Source of the DNA: Ficedula albicollis
Taxonomy: Eukaryota; Chordata; Aves; Passeriformes; Muscicapidae
Direction of reading: 5' to 3'
DNA: 64,000 bases
NCBI RefSeq assembly: GCF_000247815.1
Contig: NC_021674.1
Span: 82,568,935-82,632,934, forward strand
Shown here: one piece after another, positions 28,176 to 41,977 of the stretch
Layout: every line of letters starts with the position of its first letter
Position numbering within the stretch: the first letter of the stretch is position 1
Made by a program: the position numbers and the translations under genes
The notes under the pieces: generated by a model
What the model saw: the letters and a program-made list of their open reading frames with translations, nothing else
Database searches by the model: none
What the model was told of the DNA's origin: nothing

Positions 28176-30792
28176 AGCAAAGCAAGATGACCACAGTTCT
28201 TAAAAAAAAATATTAAAAATTTCCGTTTCATGCACATTTTCACTTTCTTATTATATATGTTATTGCTTTGCTTTAAAAAGTTTGGATGTTTTACACTCAG
28301 TCAGCTTCCTTACCTCTCTCCTTAGCAACACTTTACTTTTTTCAATAATTTATGTATTAAATGTGATTATGTCAAAAGCCTACATCTGCCTCTTTCCAGA
28401 CTTGCAGTTATTTGCAGTACTCAATCTACTTTCTTTCTTGTACATCATTGCTAATGGTGAGACTTCTCCCCATTAAGCTGTGATTGCATTAACATGATCC
28501 CAGTGGTTCACAGCTCTGCTCCTTTATGGAAGCCTTTTCTCTAAAACCAGCTATCAACTAGTCAGGATATGAAAGCACAAATACCACTTCTGGAAATGCA
28601 TAGACTGGAAGGAAACCTATCCCAAGTCTTATTTACACTACAACTGTTTACTGTCCACTTAAAAGGTAAGAGTACAACTAGTTAAAAATTTTACAGAGCC
28701 CCTGTGGAATGTGGTTCACATTCCCTTGCAAGTAAATTCTCTACAGTGTTGACAATTTCTTTTTGTCCATTCCTACAAGTTTGTTTTAGCTGTAAAGCTG
28801 CTTCCAGTTCCACATAGGGAAGGTCAAAAGTACCAAACTCTCTGACTGTAAACTTGAAATATTATGGGCCTAAACTGTGAATCACAAACCCAAAGCAGAA
28901 GACACTAGAATCAGTCTAGGCTCATATCTTTGCAGGGAGCAGGCTTAAATAACCCCAGCCATGAAACACACTCTGTGCTTGAGGAGGGTAAAAGGACCAC
29001 AGCTTCCCTGACAACCTGACCTCCCCTCCTAATCCCAGCTTTAAAAGTCCATGTGATTCTCACCACTTCATCAAAACTGAGTTATTAGGACATAAACACA
29101 AGGCACAGTGTTCTTTGAAGCACTTCTGAACACCTTCTAGATTATCATTTTGTTGTTTTCAATCCTTGCCAATAAGGGCTGCGGGAAATTACAAAACCAA
29201 TGTCCAAAATATACATTTGGTAAATTGTTTTAAGGAGAGATAGGAGAGAAAGTGGACCAAAAAAGAACAAAAAAAATTGAAAATATAATGGGAGAATTCC
29301 AACTTAGAAACATAACTCTGTTTTTTTTCCTGATGTTCAGAAATCTGTAGAAACCAAAATCTACATCAGGTCAGTTTTGATCATCCAGCATGCTTAACTA
29401 ATTATGTGTCTCTGACATTATCTGCATCTTAGAAGAATTTGTTTTGAGTACAGCAGCACTTTTTTTAATCCTATTATCTCTGTGAAAATAATGAGTGAAG
29501 CCAAAAGTAATATGGCTATAGCATTTCTGGTTTGTTGGCTGGGTGACACAGCAGCACAATTTTTGTATCATAAAATATCATACTGAGTACAGACATCACT
29601 AAATGAAGACTTCCCCTGGCTGTCAGACTGAAAGAACTGCAATGTGCCAAGGAGTGAGGGACCCAGCTTTGCAGCAGGATAAAGTAAATTCGTATCCATG
29701 CCATTTTTCCAGGCACAGAGTAAAATGGAGCACAGCATTAAAAAGCAGTGCTTTAGATTGCTGGTCTACAGACTGATTGAATGGACAAAGTTGATGGGAA
29801 CCAAGTGACCTCTGGGGAGAGAGCCATAATACCACTTTCTGCTTTGGTGTTTTGTGTCCTGATGATCCTTAGTCTAGAAGTTCACTTAAGCTTCAGCTAT
29901 CTGTGAAGAGCTAGAAAAATATTGCAGCTCTCACTTAATGTTGAGAATTAGATATTTTGAGAAGGAAAAGATAAAAAAAACCATATTGAATAATGTTCAG
30001 TCATAAAAGAAGTGTCTTTTAATGCTTATGACTTCATCTGACTATATATAACAAGTGAAATTCAGGAGAGTGAAAACACATATGCAAGATGGAGAGGATA
30101 TTTTCTAGAACCATTATTCCTATTTTTTTCACAAAAATAAGAAACTTTTCTTACGGTTGCCAATGATTTATTGCTCAGATATTGATCCATGAGATGCAAA
30201 AGCATTCTGACTGGTATTAACAGAAATATACATCTCCCCAAGCATAAATAAAAAGTGAGCTCCAAGTCCCAGGTAAATGCTAAATGTGCTTTGGGGCCCT
30301 TTATAGTCCTATAATGCAATAGGTACCTCTGGATAACAAATCAGATAAATTTATTCTAAAAATAAATACCTAGTACATGCCAGAATAAATGTCCTTTGAA
30401 AGTGCCTGTTGATCACTATAAAGGGAATGACTGCTTTAGATTTAAAGATTTTAAAACACCTAAAATTAGCTGACATAAATCTCACCCTACGTGCTTCCCT
30501 ATGTCATTGTACCTTTAGAGTTAGCAGAGTATTAAAAAGTGATCAGGGGTATTTTTTCAGTGCCAAAATACAGGACTTTTTGCTGACAGTTGCCAAATTG
30601 AATCGAGTCTGAGCCTAAGAAATACTGCAAGGCTGCAGCCCAGAATCACATGCAAATCATTCTTCCAGGCATAAGGAATACCAAACAGAAAACAGCAGAA
30701 ATACTGGGTTTTGCTAATTTCAGAATGATTCATAAAAGTAATGAGAACATACTGAAAAAGACTAATATCATTAACCTTAAAGATAAATCTTG
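28176..30792. other. AT-rich non-coding sequence
   Basis: Chance frames of 60-85 codons only. No repeat family recognised. Confidence 0.55.
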
Positions 30793-30909
30793 CTTTACAA
30801 GAAACATGCCAGCAAGAAGAGTAGTACCCTTCAAGCATGATTGTTGTCTTAACTTTACAAGAAACATGCCAGCAAGAAGTAGTACCCTTCAAGCATGATT
30901 GTTGTCTTA
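30793..30909. repeat. Direct duplication, 57 bp unit, period 60
   Basis: Copies at 30793-30850 and 30853-30909 share CTTTACAAGAAACATGCCAG and end AGCATGATTGTTGTCTTA. Copy 1 has three extra bases (AAGAAGAGTAGTA against AAGAAGTAGTA, alignment-dependent). The 153-codon minus-strand frame crossing this region includes the duplicated peptide and is not a recognised gene. Confidence 0.92.
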
Positions 30910-33900
30910 TTGAAGAAAGACTTAAGAAATCCAAATTAATTTTGAAGCTCTTAAATACCTTCATTCTTCCTGCACTTTGAAGGAAAGTTGGGTTTGGTGG
31001 TTCTCTCTGGCACCACAAACAAAGAAGGTCAATACCTACAAAAAGAACAGAACTGCAATCTGAACTATATTACCACAGAATTTTTTGGCTGAATTACTTC
31101 TATCAACTGTCTGTTCAGGCTAAAGTTTAAATTGGCAGCACTCAAGGGCTCTCAGTGAATTGAGCACAGCTGATTACTTTCACGTCCAGCCATCCACAAA
31201 TATCTCAACATGTTGAAAGTCACGGAAATTTGCTAAGAACATGAACGCCATGGAATTCACAGCTCCCCAGACAGCTGTAGAAAATGCAAGCAGGGGTCCT
31301 GACCCTGTGGATGCTCAGTTCATTAGGTTTATACAGGAAAATAAGTAGTTGAAGTATCAGCCCTTTGGCTAAACACTCAATATTCTAGCAGCTGTTGCGC
31401 TGTGACTGACATTCACTAAAACTGTTTATCACAATTTTCTTCTTTCTACTGCCATTTTCTTTATGTCTGACTATTATTTCTTCCCACAGCTTTAGAAAAG
31501 AACTCTTTGAGACCTGAAATTTCAGGTATGTTACCTAAACACAACTATAATGTGCTCAATGGCACAGTTCTTTAAACAACATGGCAGCACAAAATATAAA
31601 TAACTGTAGATCATGATAAGTGTGACAATTATCACAGTCAAGTCTGCGATGAGAATGGTAATGGGGATATAAAACACTGCATTCCAGCAGCAGCTTCTTT
31701 CTCCTAGCATCAACATTTGAGTAAAAGCTTGAGTAAAAGCAGTCTTTTAAAATTGAATTAAAGAAAAAGGTTAAAATCAGGTACATTCTCTGCTGTTTTA
31801 TGACATACTCATTCACTATGTTATTTAATCATGAGTAGGAGTGCTGGTCTACTCTGGAGAATGAGAACTATATGAGATGCAATAGTTAAAGCAGGATGGC
31901 ATTACTCTGTAAATCTGCCAGGAGAATTGGTTAAATCTGTCAACAATCTTGTCTAAAATCTGAAGTGGGGGAGAGAAGTTGACTGATTTTTCAATTTTAT
32001 TGGCACATCTGTAATTAACAACAATGGTCTCTAATGTGGTTATTGGGCAATCAAGGATCTCTCAAATTACCCCTAGACATGACTCAGAAGCAAACATGTG
32101 CTAAGGACCTTATCTAAAAGGCAGCCTGAGTGTAACCAACCTGTTCTGGAAGGTGGGACAATTTAGTAGTATAAATTACATCAAGCTGTACTACTGGCCT
32201 CAAGATGCTTGAAATGTTTACCTTACCATTATAGCCTGTGTGTTCAATAATATTAAGGACTTCAAAGGTATTACATATCCATATTTTTGTACATATATAT
32301 ATATATGCGCATTATATTACATTATAAAACATGACATTCTAATATTATTCTATTTTCATTATATTATACTCATACAATTATGAGTATGTGCTGTGAACAC
32401 TTCAATAAGTCTGCTTTGACACTTACGAGATTTTTTTGACCTTGTATAAAAAAAAGTAAAACGTGGTTTGGGCAGCCTGAATTTGTGAGCATCTGATTTG
32501 AAAGATAAACAGATTTTTGTCCCAGCACTAAGTTGTTCCTTTCTAAGAGCAAAAACAATTTTAAATTTCATAGGCCGAACAAATTAAAAAAAAAAAAAAA
32601 ATAAGAGAAAGAAGGAAAAAAGAACGAAGAAGAAAAAGACAGTAATAAAAGAAAGAATAAAAAAGCACCACATCTCTCTCGTCACTTTGGAAATTTTAGA
32701 CCATTTCCTGCAAATTATACTTTCTGAAAAAGAAAAGCAGCACTGCCCATCCAGCCTGTCAGCTGCTGCAGACTTTCCAGAAGCACCACTCTCTAAAGTT
32801 GTCAACAGTTTATTTTACAAAGATATACAGTCAGCAAAGAAGCAGGTAGCACAGAGATAGCCTTTATTCAGAGCAAGTGGCACGCACAACCCTTCTCCAA
32901 ATTGTCAGACACTTGGAGCTGTTCATCAGCAAACCACATTGTTAGCAATGAAACCATGGAAGAACAGGGTGTTGCAAATTTCCACACCAAGCCTGCAAAA
33001 GACATTGTGAGACTGGAGCATGGAAAGTAAGGCCTTTGGAGACTTCTACTCATGCAAACAATCACTGGACTACACGAACTCTAGAAGTAAATTATTGGAG
33101 TTGGAAGAATAAAAAACACACTTCAATTTCAGGGTTTCCCTACCACAATTCTGGATTTGGAGGTCCATGCTTTAACATCATCACCATATGTCAGGCTGTC
33201 TCATATTTTGCTTGTTAAAATATAGTCTATTATTTTTATATTTGTTGTATAAACAGTAGCCAGGAAATTCTTTTAAACTTCTATTACTCATGCAGTATTT
33301 CCTTCTTCTCAGATATTTAAGAGACTTATTCTTAAACAGGCAGAGAATGGTTCTCCTGTTCACAATTTGTCTGTTTCGAGTAGTGCAAGTTTTATTGATT
33401 TCTCTTTTTGACATCTGGGTCAGAGGAGTTGAATTCTGTTTTGAGTAAGTGATGAGTCCACTTTGGCCTGGAAGTGTTCAGGCTACTGATTCAGTAAATA
33501 TATTCAGTCTAGGGAGATTATTAGGTCTCTAGTTTCAAATACTTATTTTTTAAAATAAATGAAAAAAAAGCAATATTTTTACAAAACCTGTTTACTGCAT
33601 TAATGGTTTTCTATTGGATTTGAGACTTCTCTTATTTTTGGAAAGTAGAAAAACATCTAAAACAAAAGTCTCCTTTAGCATTATGTTTGTACTCAGACAC
33701 AAGCAAAGACTCTACCTTCCCTGTTTACCATGTACTACAGTAACCTAATTTTTTATATATTCACTCAAATAAATCATTATATATAAATCGTAAAAATTTT
33801 CAGCCTGGTCTCATCCTAGTCCCAATGCATTAATAAAAATGTGTTTTCCCCATGGCACAACAACTACTTACCTTTAGCTGTCATCTCAGTTTTATGCTAA

Positions 33901-34108
33901 TGTTATTTAGCATAATTAAGTAGTAGCGTAGAGGTACTAGTAAAGTATTTGTAGAAATCTGGCAGTGTTCCTTCAAACATACCTGTTTTAAAACTTGCAC
34001 TTTCTGTTTCTCTGAATTTTTCAGTGCTGATATAAGCAATGCATAGATTTTATTCTGCTTTCTTTTTTTTTACCTAGAAGATTTTTTAGACAATGACAGT
34101 ATTTTTCA
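30910..34108. other. AT-rich non-coding sequence
   Basis: Contains an (AT)n patch at 32292-32307 and a purine-rich, A-rich block at 32586-32670. No gene recognised. Confidence 0.55.
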
Positions 34109-34368
34109 GTGATAGGACAAAAGGCAATAGGTCCAGATGGAAAAGAAGTTAGTTTTCTGACAGCTATAAGAAAGAAATTATATACTGTGAGGGTGGTGAG
34201 GTACTGAAACAGGATGCACAAAAGATGTAGACGCCCCATTCCTGGAAGTGTTCAAGGGTGGATTGGTTGGGGTATTGAACAACCTGATTTAGTGAAAAGT
34301 GTCCCTGCCCATGTGATCTTCAACACCACCCTTCCAACACAGACCATTCCATGATTCCATTATATGAA
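34109..34368 (+). mobile_element. CR1 LINE fragment, 3' end
   Basis: Starts with GTGATAGGACAAAAGGCAAT. It continues through AGAAAGAAATTATATACTGT, the GAGGGTGGTGAGGTACTGAA block, a CCTGGAAGTGTTCAAGG block near 34243 and GTGTCCCTGCCCATG. It ends with ACCATTCCATGATTCCATTA, a decayed form of the ATTCTATGA tail. This is the standard order of the CR1 3' end. It is 5' truncated, with no intact ORF. Confidence 0.9.
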
Positions 34369-34639
34369 GAGTTGGGCAGTGACCACAGAGAATATTCAGC
34401 TCTGCAAAAGCATCACCGATTAGCAGAAAGTCAGGCAGCTCTGAAGGATGAAGCAGAAGGAGGTGTGCAGGAGAAAGGTATTAACAGCTGCAAGGGCCAG
34501 AGTAGAGGAGGCAGCTGAGCTTCTAGTGTTTCCTGCAGAGCTGGTTGTGAGGATGAACTGTGGAATCTCAAAAAAAAAGTGATCTGGGTTTGTCTCTGAG
34601 CAGCCTGATTGGCCATTGCATTTGTGCCTAGCTTGGAAG
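34369..34639. other. Sequence between two CR1 3' ends
   Basis: Moderately GC-rich, with an 88-codon minus-strand frame that I do not recognise. It may be an upstream part of the second CR1 copy, but I see no diagnostic block. Confidence 0.4.
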
Positions 34640-34718
34640 TTGGGCTTGATTTGAATGGGGTTTGGATCAGGTGATTTCCAGAGATCTCTTCTAACATAAA
34701 TTACTATATTACTGTGAC
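34640..34718 (+). mobile_element. Second CR1-type 3' end
   Basis: TTGGATCAGGTGATTTCCAG and AGATCTCTTCTAACATAAAT resemble the terminal CR1 block with its ...GATGATCTCCAGAGG... core, followed by a decayed ATTACTATATTACTGTGA tail. It runs in the same direction as the copy ending at 34368. Confidence 0.6.
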
Positions 34719-36676
34719 TTTATTAGGCACTGCCATCTAGTTGGCATATGTACCCCAGAGTCAGATTCTAGGAGAAAACAAGAGAGAAATGGAGCAGCAC
34801 TCAGGTTACCCGACTTTTTCACAGGTGTCTAGGGACCCTCTGCCACTCCTCATTCCTTTCTGACCTCACATAATTCCCTACCTCTTCCTCATTCCACTAC
34901 CTAGAAGTGTCTTTTCTATCCCTGACCATCTCCACTTCCTTATAGGAACTTCAGAGCTCTAAATGGAAAACCTCAATTTTGTTTATATTGTGGAGTTCAA
35001 CCACTTGGGCTCATGTGCACACTGGGTGCAGCCTTGAATTACAAGTTTAATGAAGGCTTCTAAGCTCCTGGGTTCAGATGTCCTCCCTGGACATGTCCCA
35101 GCCTTTCACAAGTTTTAATTCATTGGTTCTGTGGCTACAGCTTGTGTGGTGGGAGTGAAAATTTGAAAAACAGCATCTGTATTCGTAAAGAATTATGCAA
35201 CTAATTTTAATAGTTCATTATTCTTCAGTACAGAAATGCTGTTTCCTTATCCACTGGTGAGATTTTTCATCTAATTATCTTAATGATACAGAACAAGTAA
35301 TACAAAACATGATTTTTTTTTTCTTCTGGATTCAAATAAGAGCTAATCCAAGGAGCTTTTTCTGGGTTTCTTCTCCAGGCAACAAAAAGGTCAGCAGGAT
35401 GGGAACAGTGGGAAATTAGTGCAGCTACTTCAGATTTTCACTATGATATTCTGCATACAAACGATTTTCTGACTCAGAGCCTGTTAAATATAATCAGATT
35501 TTGATATGACTTTGAAAATTTGATGAAGAGCTTGTATGGCTTGGACCTCAAAAAAAAACAATAGCAGTTGGAGGGGAAAAATGAAGCAAACAGGAAACAC
35601 ATTTGGTGGTTTGCTGATTTGTCTCAAGATTTTGGCATTCTACGCTGGTGCCTAAAATGGTAGCTCAGATGTAGTTAAGAATAGTAAAAGTCCTTGGGGA
35701 TCAATCTGCTCTGTAACAGTGTCCAATCCTTGCAGCTGCTGATTAGGTACTTTTTCCTGGTTTAAATGACATAAAAGTGTATGGTCATAGGAGGAGAGGG
35801 AGGCAGTGTATTTCAGAACAGCAAATATCAGGGGTCTTGGGTTTCAGCATCAGTGCAGGTATGTCTCCAAGGATTGATCTCAGCTTCTGGTAGAGCCATT
35901 TAGGCAGGGGCCTTGATATATCTACAAAATTTCAATCAGCTTACTTCTGCCTTGCACTTAATCTAAAACTTTTGGTGACAATCTAGGACTCTTTTTTCCC
36001 TAAATAGCCATAGGAGTCTGCAGACATAGCTTTCCATAAAAACAGGATTTTCCCACATAATCATGCACAAACTTGACAAATTAGGTCAGACTTGTAGACA
36101 GTTCTTTTCCTGTGTTGGAACAAAGTTGGCTGAAATGAGAGAAAACTATTGTAAGCAATCTAAAATGTATTGCTTGCCAATGACTAGAGGATATATGCAA
36201 CTGTGGCACACTGCAAATTGGTGCTACAATAATGTTTTCCTTCATGGGAGGAAATTAAGTTCATGAAAGATTTACAGTACATTCTTGTGGACTCAGCCTT
36301 CTCCTGCAATCCATGCATTCATAGGATGGCACATTCGTGTGTGTGTTGTAATTTGCCATGACGTGCATTCATAATATTTTCTGTGTATTATCAATATTTT
36401 TGTGGTCAAACAAGACCCAACATCAAGAAAACTGAGCTAGCTGTACCCAAACTGCAGATCTTTTCCTGTTCTGCTCTAGCTATAGACATTTTAGAATTTA
36501 AACTCACTTGCCTAAGTTTTGTGTATAATTGTTTTGAAGATTGAGGACCAAAAATCATTACCACTATATTTTTAAAAATAATATCCCATATCAGGTGATA
36601 AAATAATACTGTAAAGCTCTGTACAAATTTCTTCTCTGCAAGCTCTATATATGACTGAAGCATGTTTTTATTTATT
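34719..36676. other. Non-coding sequence, nothing recognised
   Basis: No credible coding frame or known repeat. Composition is mixed. Confidence 0.55.
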
Positions 36677-37021
36677 TTACATTTACACCACTGAAAAATC
36701 ACCATGTCCCTATGAAATGAAAATTCAAGTGCTAGATCAACCCAACATTAACTTTGTGTTTTTGGAGTTGGATGGCAGATGAAATAGCTTCTCACATTCT
36801 TTAATTTGCACTTGTACATACTTCCCTCCCCACCACTGAAAAATCACCATGCCCCTATGAAATGAAAATTCAAGTGCTAGATCATTACATTTACACCACT
36901 GAAAAATCACCATGTCCCTATGAAATGAAAATTCAAGTGCTAGATCAACCCAACATTAACTTTGTGTTTTTGGAGTTGGACGGCAGATGAAATAGCTTCT
37001 CACATTCTTTAATTTGCACTT
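36677..37021. repeat. Compound duplication: full, partial, full copy
   Basis: Copy A (36677-36813) and copy C (36885-37021) are 137 bases each and differ at one base (GGATGGCAG against GGACGGCAG). Between them are a 17-base filler and a partial copy B of 54 bases (36831-36884). B carries one private change (ATGCCCCTAT) and joins C directly. The unit starts TTACATTTACACCACTGAAA. Confidence 0.95.
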
Positions 37022-40000
37022 ACTGCAGTGCCTAGCCCTCAGTTGTTCTGGATATGTTGATTTGAACACAATATCTCACAACCTCATTTCAGACTGGTGG
37101 GATTGTCAGCAGATTCATTGCTCAGGATACTTGATTTGTCCTTTCCTTTTCATTCATGTTAGTGACTTTCCTTCTAAACTCGATCTGGTCCTTTCCATAT
37201 TACAGACTTTTTTCATAATTTTTGTCTGATTAAATTTTCAAAGGGCTGTTGAATATGATTGCATAGTTCAGAAGTGTGGTGGAATGTAAGGATGAAAGTT
37301 TTAGTCAACTCCATCTGACTCAGACACTCTTACTTCTCCTTATAATTTAGAAAAGGTTTATATGATTTGTAAGACTTAATTGATGGAATTTCATAGTAGA
37401 GATCAAAAATAAATAAAAAATACCTGAATAGCACCTATTTTCCTGACCATTTAGATTAGATTTAGATGTGGGTGACTGCAGTGATGTGCAGATCTATTTC
37501 TCCCCAAGTTTCAAAACAAGTGACAAGTAATTAGAATAACAGTAAACAATAGAGGCAAAAATTGCATTTTCAAAAATATTCTAAGGGCTTTATCAACCCA
37601 GTTTTTGTCAGCAGTGACTTCTGCCTACTATGTTCTTATGGCTCCTTGAGAGTTATTATGCCTTAAATGCCTAAACATCTCAAATATATTTTAGAATATA
37701 AGTTGATCACTTAATACAAAAAAGATTGTGACTTTACACAAAAAACAGTGATATTTTCTCACACACTGGTTCATATTGAGTTAAATTATGCAAGCTATAC
37801 AAAACACACAAGTGTGACTTTGACATGTGACACATCCATCTGTGAGATGTCTCACCAATGATTGCAATCTCCCACTTCCCCACTGATTACAAAAGCAGCA
37901 GTGGACAAATCCATACATTTACCCCACAAAAACAGAGTGGCATCAGTCACAAACACACTATAAAAATCCGGTGTTTGAAAACATCTCTAGCATTTCTCCA
38001 TTACTACTGCTGTCAAGATTCAACATAAAACCTTCTGGAAAAGTGTGCAGTCATAAAAATGTGCAGAAGATTATACTCACAATTCAGAATGAATAGGGCT
38101 CTTGCCCATGAAAATCATGCTGGTGCTGAAAGAACATATTCTTTTACAGTAAGTTGGTGATGATTCATTACTTTACCTGAGCAACTGGAGTAGGGATTAC
38201 AATAATGAAATCAATGACAAAAGCTGTTCGGTTTACATATTTGTTTTGGCTTTTCATAATCAGCAGTGGAATAACATAACACTGGGGTTAAGCCTGGTGC
38301 CAGAAGAGCTCTTGAAGTCTCCAGCTGATCACATAAACTACAACAAAGATTGTGAATGATGTTTTCAAGAAGTATGACTATATTTTCGAAAAAGGGACAT
38401 CTGAATAGCCTTGCTAGAAGGCTACAAAAATAAATTACCAGCACTTTCTCAGGGCTATGGCAGAGAGATCATGTATAGCTCACTTAGAAACCTTGGAGGA
38501 GCTCCCCCAGAAGCAGTTGCTGTTATCCCTAGAACATGTTGTACTTTAGAAACATTCATTTGGATAATGGCAACGAGAGCAAATGGTGTGTGCATGACTT
38601 CGAGGTAGACCATGGAAGCTTTGCTCCCAAGTGAAGTGGGCTGAACAGTTTTAACTTCCTGAGCTTTCAAGTCATCAAAACTATTTTCACAAAACTGTTA
38701 CTTAGTGTGTTTCAAGTTAAGCAACTTGCTCAGAATGTGACTCAGAATTCTTCCAAATAATATTTTCTTCTTATCTCTTTACTATGGATAAATATGTTCT
38801 GATATATTGTAATATACAAATACATACTGATTTAATAGAATTTTGTTATAGGCTGGTGGGACTACTGAACTGTTAGAAATGTGAAGAAAAGGGGTCTGTG
38901 TTTAAGGGCAATGGCTATCTGTTGAGATTATATTTTATCTTTTTTTAATTCATTAACAGTTTTGAGGGTCACAGAAACTTTTGGAAATAAGCTCCACAAT
39001 TTGAAAACTATTTAATTCTCTTAGCATGCACGTCCAAAGGATTTAAGGCATTTATAAGTTGCATAAATGGGTCTGTTGCTTGAGGTGCAACAAAACTTGG
39101 GAACAACTGAACGCAGGTAAAGCAAATGCAACTTGCATTAGGTTCTTGTAGTACGAACAAAGGTTCATAATGAAGGTTAGGTTCTTGTAATATGAACAAA
39201 GTGCCTGCAGCTCTCTTCTTGTGGGACTGTGATGAGCTTGAGGAAAATCAGCCTGACAAATAATCTCAGCACACAGCTCAACAATTACTGCAGCTTTGGC
39301 ATAATGAGAATTATTTTAAGCTAAGTAATAAATATTTGAAATTTTGCCTTAGATGATTTTCATTTAAACAAGAATTGCCACTTTCTAAAATTATTTGTAG
39401 GTTTTGGAATGTGTTTACAGCCAAATTGATTTGCAATGCTTTGTTGGCTTTCCACGTCTATAGATTTAAAATCTTTGGGGTGGACAATGGGAAAGGGAAA
39501 TCAAAGGTCTCAAACTTGGCTACCACAATCTTTTCTTCTGCCACTGACAAGGGGGTGATGTGGTGATTCTTGTCTATAGCCTGGTTTGATCACAGAGGAC
39601 AAAAATCATCTGTGTTACCCCAGGAGGCCCTTGGTCAGAGTCCAGTAACAGATTAATGGGCAGATGCCTTACTTACTTACTTTGCAGACCATGACTAATG
39701 AACAGCCATACAGACATTAACCTTCAGCCTCAGTGGGCTCAACTGTTCCCAGTCAGCTGGAGATGCAACCAAAAACTTTGTTTGCACTACATATTTGATG
39801 ACATTCAGAGGCTGACTTATTTTCTGCTCACTAAGAAACATGGACCAGAGAAGACCACTGAAGGTAGGGGAAAGATAAAAGCTGTGATAACCATACTGCA
39901 GAATGGTCATTGGTTCCTAAAAGAGACAGGAAGATGGCTCAGATTGGAAATTAGTGCTTTTCTGAATGCTCACACTAAGTAAATCTGCTCATGCTAGAAA

Positions 40001-41977
40001 ATTAAAAAGCACCAAGGAGTGTTCTCCACCACTGGATCTGAAGTCTGTACTTATTCAGTTGTCCTGGTACATTTTTGGCTTAATCTTATTAGCAGCTTCA
40101 CAATACCTGGGCCTAGTTTGTCAGCTAGCAGACACCAGAAACCACTCACAATATGTCTGAATGTATCCACTGTACTTGGGAGGATAGGACTGCTCCTGTC
40201 CTCAATACATGACAAACAAGGTCATTTCATGCCTCAGTATCAGAGACAAATAAAAGATAAATGCAGTTTTCTAACACAGATGGAGCTTTTCCATGTCAGC
40301 TTGTGACCTGTATATAACAGAATCTTAAAGCCTTACCAAAAAAAAAAAAAAAAATCTGGAGGAATCAGGTAATTTTTTTAAGTACTTGATAGTGATTCAA
40401 CTTGCTCTGAAGCTGGCATGTGGTCCCTGCCTGCCTGGCTAACACCTGCCTGTACTGAGTAGAGCTTCAATGACTAATGGGAGCATAAAGATCTACATAC
40501 AGATGCCTATATTTCAATATCACAATCAAGATCTGAATTCTATCCTCCTGTCCTCTACAATCTGATGACACTCTTATGGTCATTTTCCTCTGACCTTTGT
40601 TAATCTTTGCCCTAAGTGTTGTCCATTGCAGCAAATGCTAAGGGGAGTCTAGACCTCCCAACATCTATGCTTGAACATGACACACTGACATCTTTTGAAG
40701 AAATTCCTAAACAGTTTTAGTGTTCTTAACAGCCATGCATGTTAACTCTCTTATTTTATATTTAGCACAGCAAGACTCAAGAATGTGCAGTGCCTATTCA
40801 AAATGTCTGGTTTTCTAAATAAACAGAAGATTTACATGATTGATGACACTTTTGCAAAAGGGATTACTTGAGAGGTCAACTTTATTAAAGGATAATGTAC
40901 TTTATAGCATTTTTGTGTCACCACTAATTGAAGTTAAATGAAGGGGGGGTGGGTGTTCATGCTGTAAGGAACAGAAGCAGCAAAATGTCTAGCTTGTGGT
41001 GCAGGTGGAAAGAACTCCTATTGCATACTTTCCACATACAGCACAGACTGTAATGCAAATGCAGCAATATTATCCTGGAACAGTGAAAGGAATTCCATGG
41101 GAAATATAAATTCACAAGGCATTTCACCTGAGGACATATTCGTAATCTTCTCCACTGATACAAATTGTTCTCATTTGTACTGTTTCATCTGAGGCATTTA
41201 ATCTGCATTTTCTGAACTTTTCCCAGAGGAAGTCCTGATACTTCAAAATATAAAACAAAACAGCCCTGAAATGTATAATCTGTCTGTAGAGCTAATGAAA
41301 GTATTTTCCTTAACATGACTGCCATCAAACATTAAAGCCTCTTCATTTGTCTAACCTTCTATGCAAGGTGCTTCCCAGATGTGTGGCTCCACAGGGAGTT
41401 CAAAGCCTCTGAAGTGCAAATAAAATGTAAATTCAGTGAAGTGAGTAGTTAGACATTTCTTTTATTAGGTGAAAATTACTCCGCTTAGGTATAATATATC
41501 CTTTGTTCCTTTCAGGTTTTAAGCCAGCAGTGTTTTCATCCTAAATTCTCCAATGTCAGCAACAGTAACTTAAACCTGCAGTTAATCCATATATATGCAG
41601 TTTAAAACATGATTTTCTAGAACAATTTTCCCTAATACCATAATGTCACTCTGTTCCAGTCCTGAGGAAATGTATCATCATTACAGGTTAAAAGTCTGTT
41701 TATTATTACTGGCCAATTTTCACCCAAGTCTCAGCTCCTGAAAGATCATATTTCTCCTGCTTTTTTTCATACTATGATTAGGAGGAAATAAGTAACTATG
41801 TACGAGACCTCTGAGCTGCACACATCCAGGGTGGAAGTAGACTGTTTACCTGATTGTTGAAAATTTCTCTTATAATAGTGGTTAAATCTAAATCAGAGTG
41901 TAGAATTTGCAGATGTATATGATGAATTTACAAAAATGCGTGCATGTCAAATATTAAGGCAGAAAACCATGCATATT
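37022..41977. other. AT-rich non-coding sequence
   Basis: Chance frames up to 95 codons (39698-40306 region). A 25-base word (TTAGGTTCTTGTA...) is repeated 39 bp apart at 39138 and 39177. A 16-base A run lies near 40340 and a G7 run near 40944. No gene or transposon recognised. Confidence 0.55.

Noticed and set aside
30557..31018. 153-codon minus-strand frame with a repeated peptide
   Set aside because: The peptide repeat comes from the 60 bp-period duplication; no domain or homologue is recognisable.
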